Shown here: positions 50,607-61,769 of the stretch, piece by piece
Position numbering within the stretch: position 1 is the first letter of the stretch
Layout: each line of letters opens with the position of its first letter
NCBI RefSeq assembly: GCF_038396675.1
Contig: NC_088931.1
Span: forward strand, 22,792,501 to 22,856,500
From: Hydra vulgaris
Lineage: Eukaryota; Cnidaria; Hydrozoa; Anthoathecata; Hydridae
DNA length: 64,000 bases
Direction: 5' to 3'
The notes under the pieces: generated by a model
What the model saw: only the letters and a program-made list of their open reading frames with translations
Told to the model about the DNA's origin: nothing
The model's database searches: none
Position numbers and translations under genes: made by a program

Positions 50607-51590
50607 ATGGCGTCAGTTATTATACTTTTATCATTTTTATGTGGTTTTTCTGTCGTACTGAATGCTACCGTTGTTTTAGCAATATTTTTAAAAAGAAAAT
50701 CCAAGGGAATGAGAGACATAATTTTGATGAGCCTTGCTATATGTGACGGTGTACAATGCACTTTAGGTTTTCCAGTTGAGCTTTATGGCTTCTCTAACTT
50801 AAACAGTCCTTTGCAAAATGAATATTTGTGTAGAGCAAACGGTTTTATTGTAATGTACCTAGCTTTGACAGCAATCTCCCATTTGGTTTGTTTGTGTGTA
50901 TACCGTTTTTTATCAATTGTATACCCCCTAAAAATACAGAAATTCTTATTAGATTCTAGAAGGAAGGCATTACTTTTTGTTCTATTTTGTTGGATTTATG
51001 GATTTTTTTGGTCAGTAACTCCTTTATTGGGCTGGAATGAGATAATACGAGAAAAAGAAGACACACATCGGTGCTCGATTAATCTGAACCCTGAAGACAA
51101 TAGTAAACGTAGCTATTTGTATTCGTTAATGGTATTCTGTTACTTTATACCTTTGGTAATTATTATATACTGCAGTTTGAGAGTACATTTTGAGCTTTCC
51201 AAAATGCTCAAATTGTGCAAACATATTTCAGGTATAGAGGCAAGTATTACCAAAGAAACTTATAAGTTGGAAAGACAAGACTTTATTTCTATTAGTCTCA
51301 TTGTTTCATCATTTTTTATTGTTTGGACTCCGTATACTATATGCGTAATTTTTTCTTCTCTTAGACGTAGTTTACCAACAGGCCTATTAACATACTCTGC
51401 TTTGTTTGCAAAATCCTCAACAATTCTAAACCCCGTAATATATTGTCTAATGTATAAAGAGTATCGTGAAACATTGCAAAGCGAATATCGGAAGATCTTC
51501 AAAAGTTCGGTTGTTACGCCATTTACGGAAAGAAGTCAGACAGCTGCGCTATCTACCTTAAGTAGTCATGGAGACGCGTCATTTACTTAA
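50607..51590 (+). CDS. Opsin, intronless class A GPCR (cnidarian type)
   Basis: 327-residue seven-transmembrane receptor. The retinal Schiff-base lysine is K269 in SALFAKSSTILNPVIY, matching the FAKS..NPVIY of opsin helix 7. Other landmarks: TM1 Asn19, TM2 Asp47, the C75-C156 pair joining TM3 to loop 2, YRF (99-101) in place of the E/DRY motif, Pro182 in TM5, VWTPY (239-243) in TM6, and a Ser/Thr-rich tail. The rhodopsin counterion sites E113 and E181 align with N78 and K150, so neither is present, although E149 and E151 flank the latter. The chosen Met leaves almost no extracellular N-terminus. A TAG stop ends the upstream frame at 50598-50600 and could instead be part of a splice acceptor, so an upstream exon is possible. 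A plasma-membrane light receptor coupled to a G protein is inferred. Confidence 0.93.
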   Translation: MASVIILLSFLCGFSVVLNATVVLAIFLKRKSKGMRDIILMSLAICDGVQCTLGFPVELYGFSNLNSPLQNEYLCRANGFIVMYLALTAISHLVCLCVYRFLSIVYPLKIQKFLLDSRRKALLFVLFCWIYGFFWSVTPLLGWNEIIREKEDTHRCSINLNPEDNSKRSYLYSLMVFCYFIPLVIIIYCSLRVHFELSKMLKLCKHISGIEASITKETYKLERQDFISISLIVSSFFIVWTPYTICVIFSSLRRSLPTGLLTYSALFAKSSTILNPVIYCLMYKEYRETLQSEYRKIFKSSVVTPFTERSQTAALSTLSSHGDASFT

Positions 51591-51599
51591 AGGTATCGG

Positions 51600-52372
51600 A
51601 AAAGCAGAACTCAGAATTCCAATTATTTGATTAATTTCAAAAATAAAAGTATTTTATTGATTTTTCTTTATTTCCAGGTAATAAATATTTGAAAAATTAA
51701 AAAAATTGCAGTTTATATATTTGGATAAATATTTAAAAATGAATAGTGAACATGATTATTTAAAAGTTTCACCGCGGATTCGATCAACAAAGACTCTTTA
51801 GAGCATAGAAATAACAGCAACACTAAATACTGTCAAACAGGATAAAGATTTAATATACGCAATAAAAAGTTTAACATTTGTTGATGATTAAAAAGTGTTT
51901 TATTGTTTATTTTCTTAGCATATATTACTTCAGTTATTAATCTATTCCAATTTGTTTAAAAAAAAATGAGGTTGCGTTATTTTTGAGATATATTTGTGTT
52001 AATTTTAAGATATATTATTTATATAATATAATATATAGATATAGCGTTATTTTTGAGATATATTTGTGTTAATTTTAATGTGTTCCCTCTTAAACGATTT
52101 CTTGTGAAGTTTTTTATATCAAAATATTATATCCACTCTTCTTGTTTTTTTTTCTAACGCAATCAGATTACACTTTGGTTTTGTTTCTTGTGTTATTTCG
52201 CCTAATTTCGTTTTCTTTATAACATTAATTTTTTAGTTCATTTGTAAATATTTGTTGCTTAATATTAAATTTTTTGTGAATATTTTTTGTACCTAGACTT
52301 TTCGGTAAAACTGCAAAAAATTATGATAAATCTTTTCACGTTACTCAAGTCGCCTTGCATGCAGATTTAAAA

Positions 52373-52375
<3 letters not shown>
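51600..52375. other. Downstream of opsin, with a 40-bp direct duplication
   Basis: Likely opsin 3' UTR followed by AT-rich sequence. GCGTTATTTTTGAGATATAT followed by TTGTGTTAATTTTA occurs twice, at about 51974 and 52045, separated by a TATAATATA stretch. Confidence 0.6.

Positions 52376-52376
<1 letters not shown>

Positions 52377-52462
<86 letters not shown>
52377..52462. repeat. (TA)n microsatellite
   Basis: About 85 bp of TA dinucleotide. Confidence 0.97.
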
Positions 52463-52464
<2 letters not shown>

Positions 52465-52675
52465 GTAATAATTAAAAAAAAAAGAACGCAGAGACTCCCG
52501 AAAGACCATTGGATTTTGCAATTAAGAGCCGTTTGTAAAATTTTTCATAAAAAACCGTAAAAATAAATCTCATATAAACAAACTTAAAACAGATGATGGC
52601 TTCTTTCATAATAAACCCAAAACTCTATTTTGTTGTTTTTAATAGAATGATTGAGAAAAAAATTTTAAACTACAG

Positions 52676-53945
52676 TAGCTCAAACTCTGGGCCACCTTTG
52701 ACTACAGTGGACCAATTTAGAATCTGTTCATAAAACTGTTTAACACCTTCATCATCTTGAATGTACGGCATAAGTTTATGGATAGCAACAATTTTCTTAG
52801 TGTTCATTGGGATCACTCCACCCGGATATGTTTTGGTTGAAGTAAGGAACTGAAGTCCATCAATATAGTTGATGGACTTCAGTTCCTTACTTCAGCCAAA
52901 CATATCCATCTATATAGTTTCTGCAGATTACTTTCCTCTTCCATTTTTGTGACTCATATGCATAAAAGTTCTGATTTTGAATTTTGAACTTTTTTGTTCC
53001 TGAGCATATTGCGGCCAGCTTTTTTATCTGACAACATTGTTTGTTTGTTTTTTAAAAAAATAAGGATATTTGCTCTTATAAGGTATAAAGCCTATCACGG
53101 TTAGGTTTAGGGTTTTATGGATTTCTCTTTTCAAGACAGAAAAGTCTCAATCACAAGGAAGAAAAGAGTGACCTCTCGGGAAAATATTGCTCAACACTCT
53201 AAAACTTGTTTAGTGATACTCCTACAGAACATAGCCTAACAAGAGTATGGGTTTTTATTTCGGTCCACGCACCCATCAGAAAACACATGAAACTGTTCTA
53301 CATCATTGCAGGAAGATTCTATATATTTTAGTAGAAAGAAGAAAACTTCATCAGGTTGCTTTGCACCAAGCCCTTCATGGTACAAAAATAATTTGACACT
53401 ATCATCTTAAAAAGTTGTGTATGCAGAAAACACTAACGGCCTTAGGTAAAAAGTCTCTTGAACTGGTATGCAAGGAAGTTGTAAATTTTGCATATTATCT
53501 AAACAAATCTCTCCTGTTTTATCATCATCTTTAAATTTTTTGTGCAATTTTTGTTTTTTTCTGGAAAACATTTTGACTCTGCGAATATGAACCATTTTCT
53601 CAACAGCTGCAGCAGTCTTAACATATCGCTTAAATATTTACTTTGAATTTTCACCTGTAACTCATCACATGTGCAGCATGTGTCAACTTGAGGTAATCCA
53701 AACCTCAATGAAAATTGCTGCTTAAATATTTTCAACTAAAACTAGTAATTTACATTGGTTCCAGAATACTTCTGTTGAAACGTCGTGTATATGTTATATA
53801 CAGAAGGTTGTTCATTGAGAAAATGGTTTTCAATATTACCATAGTGAGTTGTTTTTGTTGGATAAAAAGATATGTGCTCTTTCAACATGTTAATGACTTT
53901 CAGGTTTAGCATTTTCTGAATTACTTTGTTCACGTTCATCACGAA
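52676..53945 (-). pseudogene. Decayed multicopy-type protein of unknown function
   Basis: Minus-strand blocks in order: LKEHISFYPTKTTHYGNIEN (53880-53820), FKQQFSLRFGLPQVDTCCTC with DELQVKIQSK (53735-53640; CCTC suggests metal binding), IPVQETFYLRPLVFSAYTTF (53470-53407), KLFLYHEGLGAKQPDEVFF and VEQFHVFSDGCVDRNKN (53395-53250), a RGHSFLPCD-like piece near 53170, and an open C-terminal stretch NYIDGLQFLTSTKTYPGGV then PMNTKKIVAIHKLMPYIQ (52872-52676). The FSD.C..NKN and RGHSFLPCD strings belong, as I recall, to a widespread multicopy invertebrate family, probably transposon-derived; I cannot name it. Stops and a foldback insertion (52824-52907) break it. Confidence 0.6.
52824..52907. repeat. 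Inverted duplication (39-bp arms) inside coding relic
   Basis: The arms run from GGATATGTTTTGGTTGAAGT to the complementary ACTTCAGCCAAACATATCC, with a 5-base loop and two mismatches. The left arm is in frame with the relic's C-terminal coding; the right arm is its inverted copy. Confidence 0.92.
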
Positions 53946-55130
53946 GGAGTTGTCCTGTCTTCAAAAGGTTGTCCAGCCTTCTTAATCTGTTACTTGTCAC
54001 AGAGTAAGAAGGTTATAAAAGCCAATTTGCATACGTGGTGCTTTTAAGATGGTGTTGATATTTCATAAAAAAATAATACAGCTCGTTCCGGCTTTGAAGA
54101 CTGTGCCTTCTCTTTTGCTTAACCTCGTTAGTACACATCAATGGCTGCAGATAGTAATCTTATTCATTTTTAGTTTTAAGACTAATAAACTTGTTGAATA
54201 ACCTAAGTCATTCATCTTCTCCAATGACTTCAAAACACTTTCTTCTGCACCTTAAAAAACCACAAGAAAATAACTTAGTTAGGCGTACACTACGAAATTC
54301 ATACACAAGAAAACTTTTTACATATTTTATCAAAAGGTTCAGCCGTTAAAGTAAGTCTAATAATAAAAATTTTTAAAACAGAAATATTACGTTTCTGTTA
54401 AAAAAGTAACAGTAAAAAGCTCTTAGCAAGTATTATATTAAATAAATATTATACGTTCAGTATTTAAATTATTATTGCCTTATCCCAAATACATCAACAA
54501 AACATATAGAAAATTAGCGCAATTAATACATCCAAAAAAGTTATATTTTAAGTTACTCGCAATCTCCTCCAGGATTTCTTTCTGGTATATCCTTCCCAGC
54601 GTAGTTTATGTAGGGGCTTCCGTCAACGCTTTTTTAATTATTTTGCTTTTGTAGATAGTTGTAGATTTTTTTTGTAGATATTTTGTAGATTTACTACTCC
54701 TATATTATTATTTTTTTAGTATATGGGTGTTGTCATCAGACTCCATTATTAAATCAATTAAAATCTGAAAAACTCATAAATCAGTTACTGCAAACTAGTA
54801 AAGCGCAACACATCAGTACAAAGATAAAAACACAACCTCTAATCAAGTGAATTAACTTGATTTACTGTAACTATTCAACTATATTAAACTTAGGACAACG
54901 GTTTTTTTCCATTCATATAAGAATTCTTTGTTTTGAATTAATCTGCAAAGGGAATTTTTTTGTAATCATTATTAGTTTTCTAAAGATATTTTTACAACTG
55001 ATTGTCCAAAGGGAATTGCTTGTGTTGCAATTATTAATGATTATCCGAAATAAATAATACAAACGATTATCCTAAAGGAAATTGGTTGTGTAACAACCGT
55101 TACAACTTCTATTTGCGATAATTTATGTAA
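53946..55130. other. Gene-free stretch
   Basis: The first part may hold upstream pieces of the minus-strand relic (for example a RRLDNLLKTGQL-like reading near 53960). The rest is AT-rich without motifs. Confidence 0.35.
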
Positions 55131-55181
55131 TCTATGAAAGATTTTGTGATATTTTACAAACATCACAAAATCTTTCATAGA
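55131..55181. repeat. Perfect hairpin, 20-bp arms
   Basis: TCTATGAAAGATTTTGTGAT (55131-55150) and its exact complement (55162-55181) are separated by 11 bases. Same style as 1441-1483 and 52824-52907. Confidence 0.92.
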
Positions 55182-55623
55182 AACACTGTAAAGGTAAGCT
55201 ACAGCTTCACTAAAAATATAAAAGAAATATTAAAAACCACAACAAAAAAATTATTTTCCCAAGATTGAAAATAATGACCAAAATGCAATTGTCAAAATAA
55301 AGCAAAACATTATATACAAATGCATCATCGTAGCTAAAAACCAATCCAACAAAGTTTATATATGATTAACCGAAAGTGAATGGAAAACCAGATATAACTT
55401 TCAAAATCATCATTCAATAATATTAAATAGAAAAAGTTTACAGCCCCATCAAAATAAGTCTGGTATTTTAACAAAACCCCTATATTCACATGGTTTGTTC
55501 TGAAACCTGTACCTCATTACTCAAATATTTCCATAAGATGCCCACTTTGTCTATATGAGAGATTTGCTGACTGAAACCTGAGGAACCGCTAAATCAAAGA
55601 ACCAAAATTATATCAAATAAAAT

Positions 55624-56013
55624 TCATATAATGGTTGGCGTAAAAAATTTTTTCATTCGCTTTTTCATTACGCCAAAAAGGAGTTTATTTTGATAATGCA
55701 AATCTGTCAAGTCTCCGTCATTTGGCGGAGTCCCTTTTGCATTTACAAAAGATTTTAAAAACTCCCATTTTCTTATTAGCATGTTTTCACCAATAAAGAT
55801 TTCTACTTTTTTAATTTTTAAATTGTTTTTTGGTCTGATTTGTGTTCTTGGTTGTCTGATTTGTTTTTTTATTAGTATTTCTATCTGCCATGAAGAACAT
55901 GTCTTCTTTTTTTCTTTTTTTTGACCTGAACCTTTTTTTTTTTTTTTGGTAAAGATACATAGGTTGGTCAGCATTATAAAGTCTCTCTCATACCTATTTT
56001 TAAAACTTGACAC
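55624..56013 (-). other. Unassigned 129-codon ORF
   Basis: Open from 56013 to 55624. The N-terminal half is Lys-rich because of a T-run; the C-terminal half (FLKSFVNAKGTPPNDGDLTD then LHYQNKLLFGVMKKRMKK) has more natural composition. I recognise no family and it may be a fragment of a decayed element. Confidence 0.25.
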
Positions 56014-57190
56014 CTATGTTAATGATCTTTTAATGAAATAAATGCTTGCGCTGGTGCAACTTATGCAACTCTAGCATCTAACTTCATTAACAATGCTTTG
56101 TTTAGTATTTTAAATTAATTGCATTTTCTAGATTTTTGCACAATTATTAGAAATAGTATTGCGCAGTATTATATGGTGATTACCTGGGGAAATATTGTAT
56201 ATGTTGCTTGTTTTATCAGCAAAAACAAAAATAGTAGGGTTTGATTTTATATTATTAACGTCTAATTTGAGTTTTACCTGGAATGTAACTTTCTGGTTGC
56301 AACATAACTAAAGTTTTTATAAAGTTAATTCAAACAATTAAACAAACTTCCTGTGAAATGTTTTTTCTATAATTTTAATTTTTCAATATTTAGACATTGT
56401 TCAAATTATCATCACTCTGACATGATTGACATGTTTTTTCATATTTAGTTTTTGTCACTCTATGTACAGTCTTTTGTCACTATATGTACAGACAAATGTC
56501 CTTAATTTTAAGGTTCTTTAAAGTAACAGCTTCATCTGGAATTAAAAACATTCCTTAGTAAATTTAGAAAAGCATGTTTCGTTGGAATGAAGGCATTTAA
56601 ACATGTGGAAGTTTTAATCCCTCTTATAGTGTTCATATATTCGAGATTTAAAATGACGAGATGTCTCGACCATGTAACAAGAGTTACATCATGCAGAATC
56701 AAAAGAAGTTTAAATTATAAATTTAATAAAATATCACTAAAGCTACTAAAATATATGAAATAAATCTTGCATATTCATGATAAAAGTCTATCATGAATCT
56801 ATAAAAAAATCTCATAAGCTGCTAAAATTGCGTTATCTACTATTAGAAGAGTTAGGAAACCTCGTTCATTTGAATGAAACCCAGGTTTGTCATACAGAGG
56901 TAGAGCTAAAAAGTACAAATATTTTAATTCTTTAGTAAAGAAGGTAAAGAAACTTTCAAGCAATTTACTAAAGTTCTTCTAACAAACAAAATGCCAAACT
57001 TCTAACAAACAAAATGCCTCGAGCACAAAAGTTTTACGCTCAAATTTTGACAGTTGTATTTTGATGGACGGCGAGAGATAAAAAATGGAAGCTTACTATT
57101 TTTATAGAGACAAATGTTGCACTTAATTCGTTTTTGGTAAAGCAATCAACAAATATAAATAAATGTTTGGAAGTAAATTAGGCAAAAATT
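56014..57190. other. Gene-free stretch with short duplications
   Basis: Direct duplications: TTTTGTCACT.TATGTACAG (about 56450 and 56470), AACTTCTAACAAACAAAATG (about 56975 and 56996). No coding signal. Confidence 0.5.
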
Positions 57191-57195
57191 AATTT

Positions 57196-57302
57196 TTTTT
57201 GGCAAGCAGTTTGAAACTGCAATGAAAAAGAGTTGAGCTATTTTAATGTAGACATCAGAATTTATTCTTTTTAGCAAGCAGTTTGAAACTGCAATGAAAA
57301 AG
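57196..57302. repeat. Direct duplication of a 30-bp segment
   Basis: AGCAAGCAGTTTGAAACTGC-type sequence plus AATGAAAAAG occurs at about 57200 and 57273; each contains the GCAGTTTGAAACTGC palindrome. Confidence 0.8.
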
Positions 57303-57309
57303 TGGCATC

Positions 57310-58110
57310 AAAGATCCTCCAACTTCTTTAGTCAGCGTGATAGGCTTCTGCAACGATGTTGCTGGTCTATTCCGAGCCATAGGTATTGCATGTAATCCTA
57401 TTGAATAGCGCCTATTCATAAACAGTTCGTCCCGGAGCCTTAAAGCTGTGTTGTTACACAATGGAAACAACTACCCATCTCTCCCAATGGCTCACTCTGT
57501 GCATCTCAAAGAGGACTACACCAGTGTCACAATGTTTCTGAGTGCATTGAAGTATGACAACTACGGATGGGAGGTCATCAGTGACTTCAAAATGGTATCA
57601 TTCTTTATTTGTCTTCCAGGAGGTTTCACGAAGTTTCCTTATTTCCTTTGGGACAGCCGTGATACAACGGACCGAGTTTTCTGTTGGGAAGAGCAATGTA
57701 AAGTGAGACTCGCTGATAGAACCTCATAAGTTGCTTATGCCAACGCTGCACATCAAGACAGGTCTCATTAAGCAATTTGTTACTGCTCTTGACAAGGAGC
57801 CAGCAGCATTTCAATACCTCCAAGATCTTTTTCCAAAATTGTCCGAGGCTAAGGTCAGGCTAGTATATTAGTCGGAGCACAGATCAAGAAGATCACAGAA
57901 TGTGAGGATTTCGCAAAGCTGTTGAACAGGACGCAGAGAGCGGCTTGGAATTGTTTCGTTGCAGTTGTTCAGGGCTTCCTTGGTAATCACAAAGCTGAAA
58001 ACTATGTGGAGTTGGTGCAGACTCTCATGAAGAATTACGCCAAAATGGGATGCAGAATGTCTTTGAAAGTCCATATCCTTGATTCGCATTTCGACAAATT
58101 CAAAGTGTAA
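57310..58110 (+). pseudogene. Decayed multicopy-type protein of unknown function
   Basis: Plus-strand reading, with a few stops and shifts: VIGFCNDVAGLFRAIGIACN then PIE, a stop, RLFINSSSRSLKAVLLHNGN, KEDYTSVTMFLSALKYDNYG then WEVISDFKMV, GGFTKFPYFLWDSRDTTD, MPTLHIKTGLIKQFVTALDK, FPKLSEAKV, and lastly WNCFVAVVQGFLGNHKAENY then VELVQTLMKNYAKMGCRMSL. I associate the LHIKLGL..FV.AL and NFLGN..A.NY..LV..LL blocks with a family present in many copies in hydra and insects, probably from a DNA transposon. The superfamily and function are unknown to me. The N- and C-terminal parts are missing. Confidence 0.6.
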
Positions 58111-58640
58111 ATGTATAAATTTTAGTGACAAGTTTAGATTAATTATTAATGAATTAAAAATAGAGTTGATAATTCAGACTATTGCAAAAAATATCTATCA
58201 CATAACATTAAATTAATAAATTAAAAAAATTATACTTTATATAACAAAACATCTTCTGTTATTGTGCTTTACAATCGATTTGTCATAGCTTACCTTATTA
58301 TTATTATTGTTAATATTATTATTGTTCTTATTATTATCATTGTTATTATAACAAATATAATAAATAAAAATCATTATTATATATAATATTATATATTAAT
58401 GACTTTATTTTTTTTCTTTACTTATTTTTTTTTCGTTTAGTTGTTGTTTTTTTTTGTTTGTTTTTTTGTTTTGTTTTAAGTCTCTGCTTTGAATTAGCCT
58501 TGTACTATCTGGACTGTTTCTTCAAAACAGTCCCTCTTTATCGTCCCTTTGCAAGGGTTCCTTTGCATTTTCCTTTCATAAAAATGTTGTAATAATTTTA
58601 CTATATTGTAAAGAGCTTTTTGTTGGTAAAATATATTGAT
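58111..58640. other. AT-rich spacer with (TTA)n-like and T-run stretches
   Basis: Degenerate TTATTATTATTGT repeats at about 58292-58350 and long T/G-T runs at about 58405-58480; no gene. Confidence 0.7.
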
Positions 58641-58660
58641 TGATTTATATTCCAGATTAT

Positions 58661-59522
58661 GAAAATGCCAAGAATGTATACCAGGAAACCGGGTTCCAGA
58701 AATTATGTTGATTATTCTCAAAATAAGCTCCAACAATTCCTTTCTGGTATTAATGAAGACCGAATGAGTCAGAGAGTAGCATCTAAACATTTTGTCATAT
58801 GTAGAATTATCATCCAAAATAAACTAAAGCTAAAACGTAATCAAAACCCAAGACATCCTGCAATTTACTGCTTTGGAAGAATCTGCTTTTGTTTCTCACA
58901 TCTTGGCGGTGTTTGAGTTTGAATTTCCAGTGGATGAATTGGATTTTAGGTTTATTGTGAAAGATTACCTCTTTTCCCAAAACAAAACTATTGAAAAGTT
59001 TAGAAATAATTTTCCAGGACTAGAATGGAGTAAAGTATTTAAAATGATATTCTTTGCTCACTTTGCGTTTGGCAGCCAACATAAAACGCCATCAGGTTCC
59101 TATTAACGAAAAAACCAGAAGTGAGTTTATGAAAACCTTATCCAAGTTGTTACAAATGTGTCAGCAGAAAATATATACAACTATGATGAAACTAACCAAT
59201 GTCGTAGAGGCTGTAAATACCCTGAAAGAGTAATAAACTTATCAAAGTCTAATATTTCAGTCATGTTTTGTAGCAACGCTGCGGGATGTGGAAAATATAA
59301 TCCATCGTCTAAAACACAGAAAATCTATGATAAACGTAGACTGAAAACGGTCAAATGGAACTAGGTACAATCTCACAGGACATGGATGGTTTGATAGTGT
59401 CACATTTAAGGAGTGGCTTACTGCTCACCTGCTTCCTATACTGAAAAATCAGATCGGAAAAAAAGTTCTAATTGGGGATAGTTTTTCATCACACATCATT
59501 CAGAATGTTTTAAACATATAAA
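58661..59522 (+). pseudogene. Pogo-superfamily (CENPB-type) transposase relic
   Basis: Plus strand: MPRMYTRKPGSRNYVDYSQN then KLQQFL and MSQRVASKHFVI (psq-type HTH), FEFPVDELDFRFIVKDYL and NNFPGLEWSKVF (CENPB-type domain, 58915-59035), then ENIYNYDETN with the first catalytic Asp (59165-59194), KYPERVINLSKSNISVMFCS, GHGWFDSVTFKEWL and VLIGDSFSSHI with the second Asp (about 59465-59500). It ends soon after, before the third acidic residue. At least three frame changes. The N-terminal to catalytic order is intact, so this is one truncated transposase. Confidence 0.82.
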
Positions 59523-61318
59523 TTTAGAGTCAAAATAAGGTTTTCAATTCAATGCTATAAATTTTTTTTTGCATTAAATTTTGTATATATCTATGCAATG
59601 AATTTATTTTTAAAAATCTATTGTCCGGATCAATAGCATTTTCAAGACATAAAAGGTTGTCAAAAACAAAGTGTTTTTGAGTTGAAGATTCAAAAACATT
59701 CTGAACCACATGTTTCTACAAGTAAATATTCATATCTTTGGATCTTCAACAAAAATTTCCATAAGTCCCTCCTCCGGAACATTTTTTGACGGTAAACGTT
59801 CCGGCAGTAGAAAGTTTATCGCCTGTTATTTTTGAAAATACTTCATGACAAAAATCATTTACGCCGGTAGCATTTTACGCCGGTAAAAAGTTTTATAACA
59901 TCGACCCCAGGAAAAGAAATCTGTCCTGAACAGAATCAGATGTTGTACCAGTCAAAAACACACTAAAAGCGCCAAGAAACGAAAAAAAGTTATATGTTAC
60001 ATCTCTAATGCCACATCTTACAATGAATATAAGTATGAGTCTTTAAATCTGAATGAAACAATTATTTTTAATCATTAAATATTTATATAGAGTAGTTGCC
60101 TAAATACAAATTTAGTTATTGATTTATTATTACAGAACAAAAACAATATTTAATACAATAGACAAAGTTTTTTGTACTATTTCTATTTATTATTTTACTT
60201 TATATAGATCGAAGGACATTTGTTTATGGAGCTATTTCCTCAAGTAAATTTTAAGTGTTTGTTTTAACATTATGGAGGTATTTACTTAAGTAATTTGTAA
60301 GTAAATAAATAAGACAGCACAACAAGTAAACATGGCTTAAAGAAACACTAACTCAGGGTAACGTTAGGTCATTTTTTGAAAAACTTAAAAGTACATCTGC
60401 TTTTAATCAATTTTATAAATCAAATAGCTCGAATTAAAGGTTGATTAATGATTCGAATAAAAAAAAACTTGAAAAAATTTTTTGAATAGAGCAAAATTGA
60501 TCATTAAAACCAAAAATCGCAATAAACTGGATTTAAAGTAACCGCATGTTACGATTATAAAAAATCTGAAAACAATTTTATGTTGAGTCACCGAATTAAT
60601 GAGAAAATAACGCCATTAGGTAGCTTAATTATTTTCATCATAATGGCTAGGTCATTTCATCAAAAATAGACGTTTTTAATTTATTAAACTTCAAATCCTT
60701 GAAATTTTAAAATATTTCTAATCAGCTTTAAGTTGTAAGAAGTGCGATGGCAGAGTGAGTAAGTAGTAACATGTGAGGTGGTATGGTGTCTAAGTCAATG
60801 GTAGGTTAAGTCTGATGGAGAAGACGTACAATATAAAAATTTTTTTTTTGTTCTAGCATGAAAATTATTATTTTTTGAAAGAAAAATGATTAATACGATT
60901 AAAAACGATTTGAGAACTAGAACAAGTTAAAAAACGTTCATTATGATTCAGATTGCAAATAAATTCTATTCTCGGTTGAGAATAGAACGTACTTATACTG
61001 TCTTTATTATTCTGTCAAGTCCCAACTGGTTACATACAATAAGATTACATTTTGTACTTACGTAATATGAAGAAAAATATTAGCACTTGTAATAACAAAA
61101 AAAAAAAAAAGAAGCTCTCGTAGTAACGAGATAATCATTTAAAACAAACAATAAACAGATTTAAACATTTTTTGATATTAGAGAGGAGTTATTAATTACG
61201 CACAATAAAAGTAAAGATTATTTAAATGTTGATATCTGGTGTCTGTATTGTATTGTATGAAATTAAAAGAGAACCTTTTAATAGAATATAAATTTAGCTA
61301 CTTACCTCAAGTTGAAAA
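59523..61318. other. Gene-free AT-rich stretch
   Basis: No coding signal recognised. Contains a short cluster of TTACGCCGGTA and CGTTCCGGCAGTA-like boxes at about 59800-59895 and a T-rich tract near 60840. Confidence 0.45.
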
Positions 61319-61735
61319 ATGAGGACTTATCAAAGTAAAAAAAGTAAGACCAGATCCACAAGTTATTTGAGAAGAATTTTGAACCAAGCCGCATTTGAAA
61401 ACTTGTTTATCCGCATTTCCAAACCGACGCATAGATCAAACTTTCACCGTAGTGTAACACAAAAAAAAACACCGGTTATTGTTGACGAAAAGTATTACGT
61501 TGAATTAAAAAATTTTAAAAACAAGCTTATAGAATTTAATGCTTTATCAAACTTTCATGGTCAGTATTGGCAATGCATTGGTCATATAAATATCCGAATG
61601 AAATTATGTGCTCAATGCTTTAGCATTAATCAAATTGATTCCCATAAAAGCGAGTTGTATTTTGTTGATAAATTTGAAAAAGCTCATGTAAGAACATCGT
61701 TATGTTACAACTGTATTGTGTTATTCATTATGTAA
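61319..61735 (+). CDS. Hypothetical 138-aa protein, Cys-containing C-terminus
   Basis: Uninterrupted from ATG to TAA with a natural amino-acid composition: a basic Arg/Lys/Ser-rich start (TYQSKKSKTRSTSYLRRI), a middle rich in Asn and Lys, and a C-terminal part with WQCIGHINIRMKLCAQCF and SLCYNC, which could bind a metal through four or five Cys. No family recognised. It could be a real small gene, an exon, or a fragment of a mobile-element protein. The pyrimidine/AG context upstream (CTTACCTCAAG) does not decide the start. Confidence 0.4.
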   Translation: MRTYQSKKSKTRSTSYLRRILNQAAFENLFIRISKPTHRSNFHRSVTQKKTPVIVDEKYYVELKNFKNKLIEFNALSNFHGQYWQCIGHINIRMKLCAQCFSINQIDSHKSELYFVDKFEKAHVRTSLCYNCIVLFIM

Positions 61736-61769
61736 AGTTAAAGAGCCTCCAATAAGTTACAGGAAAAAT

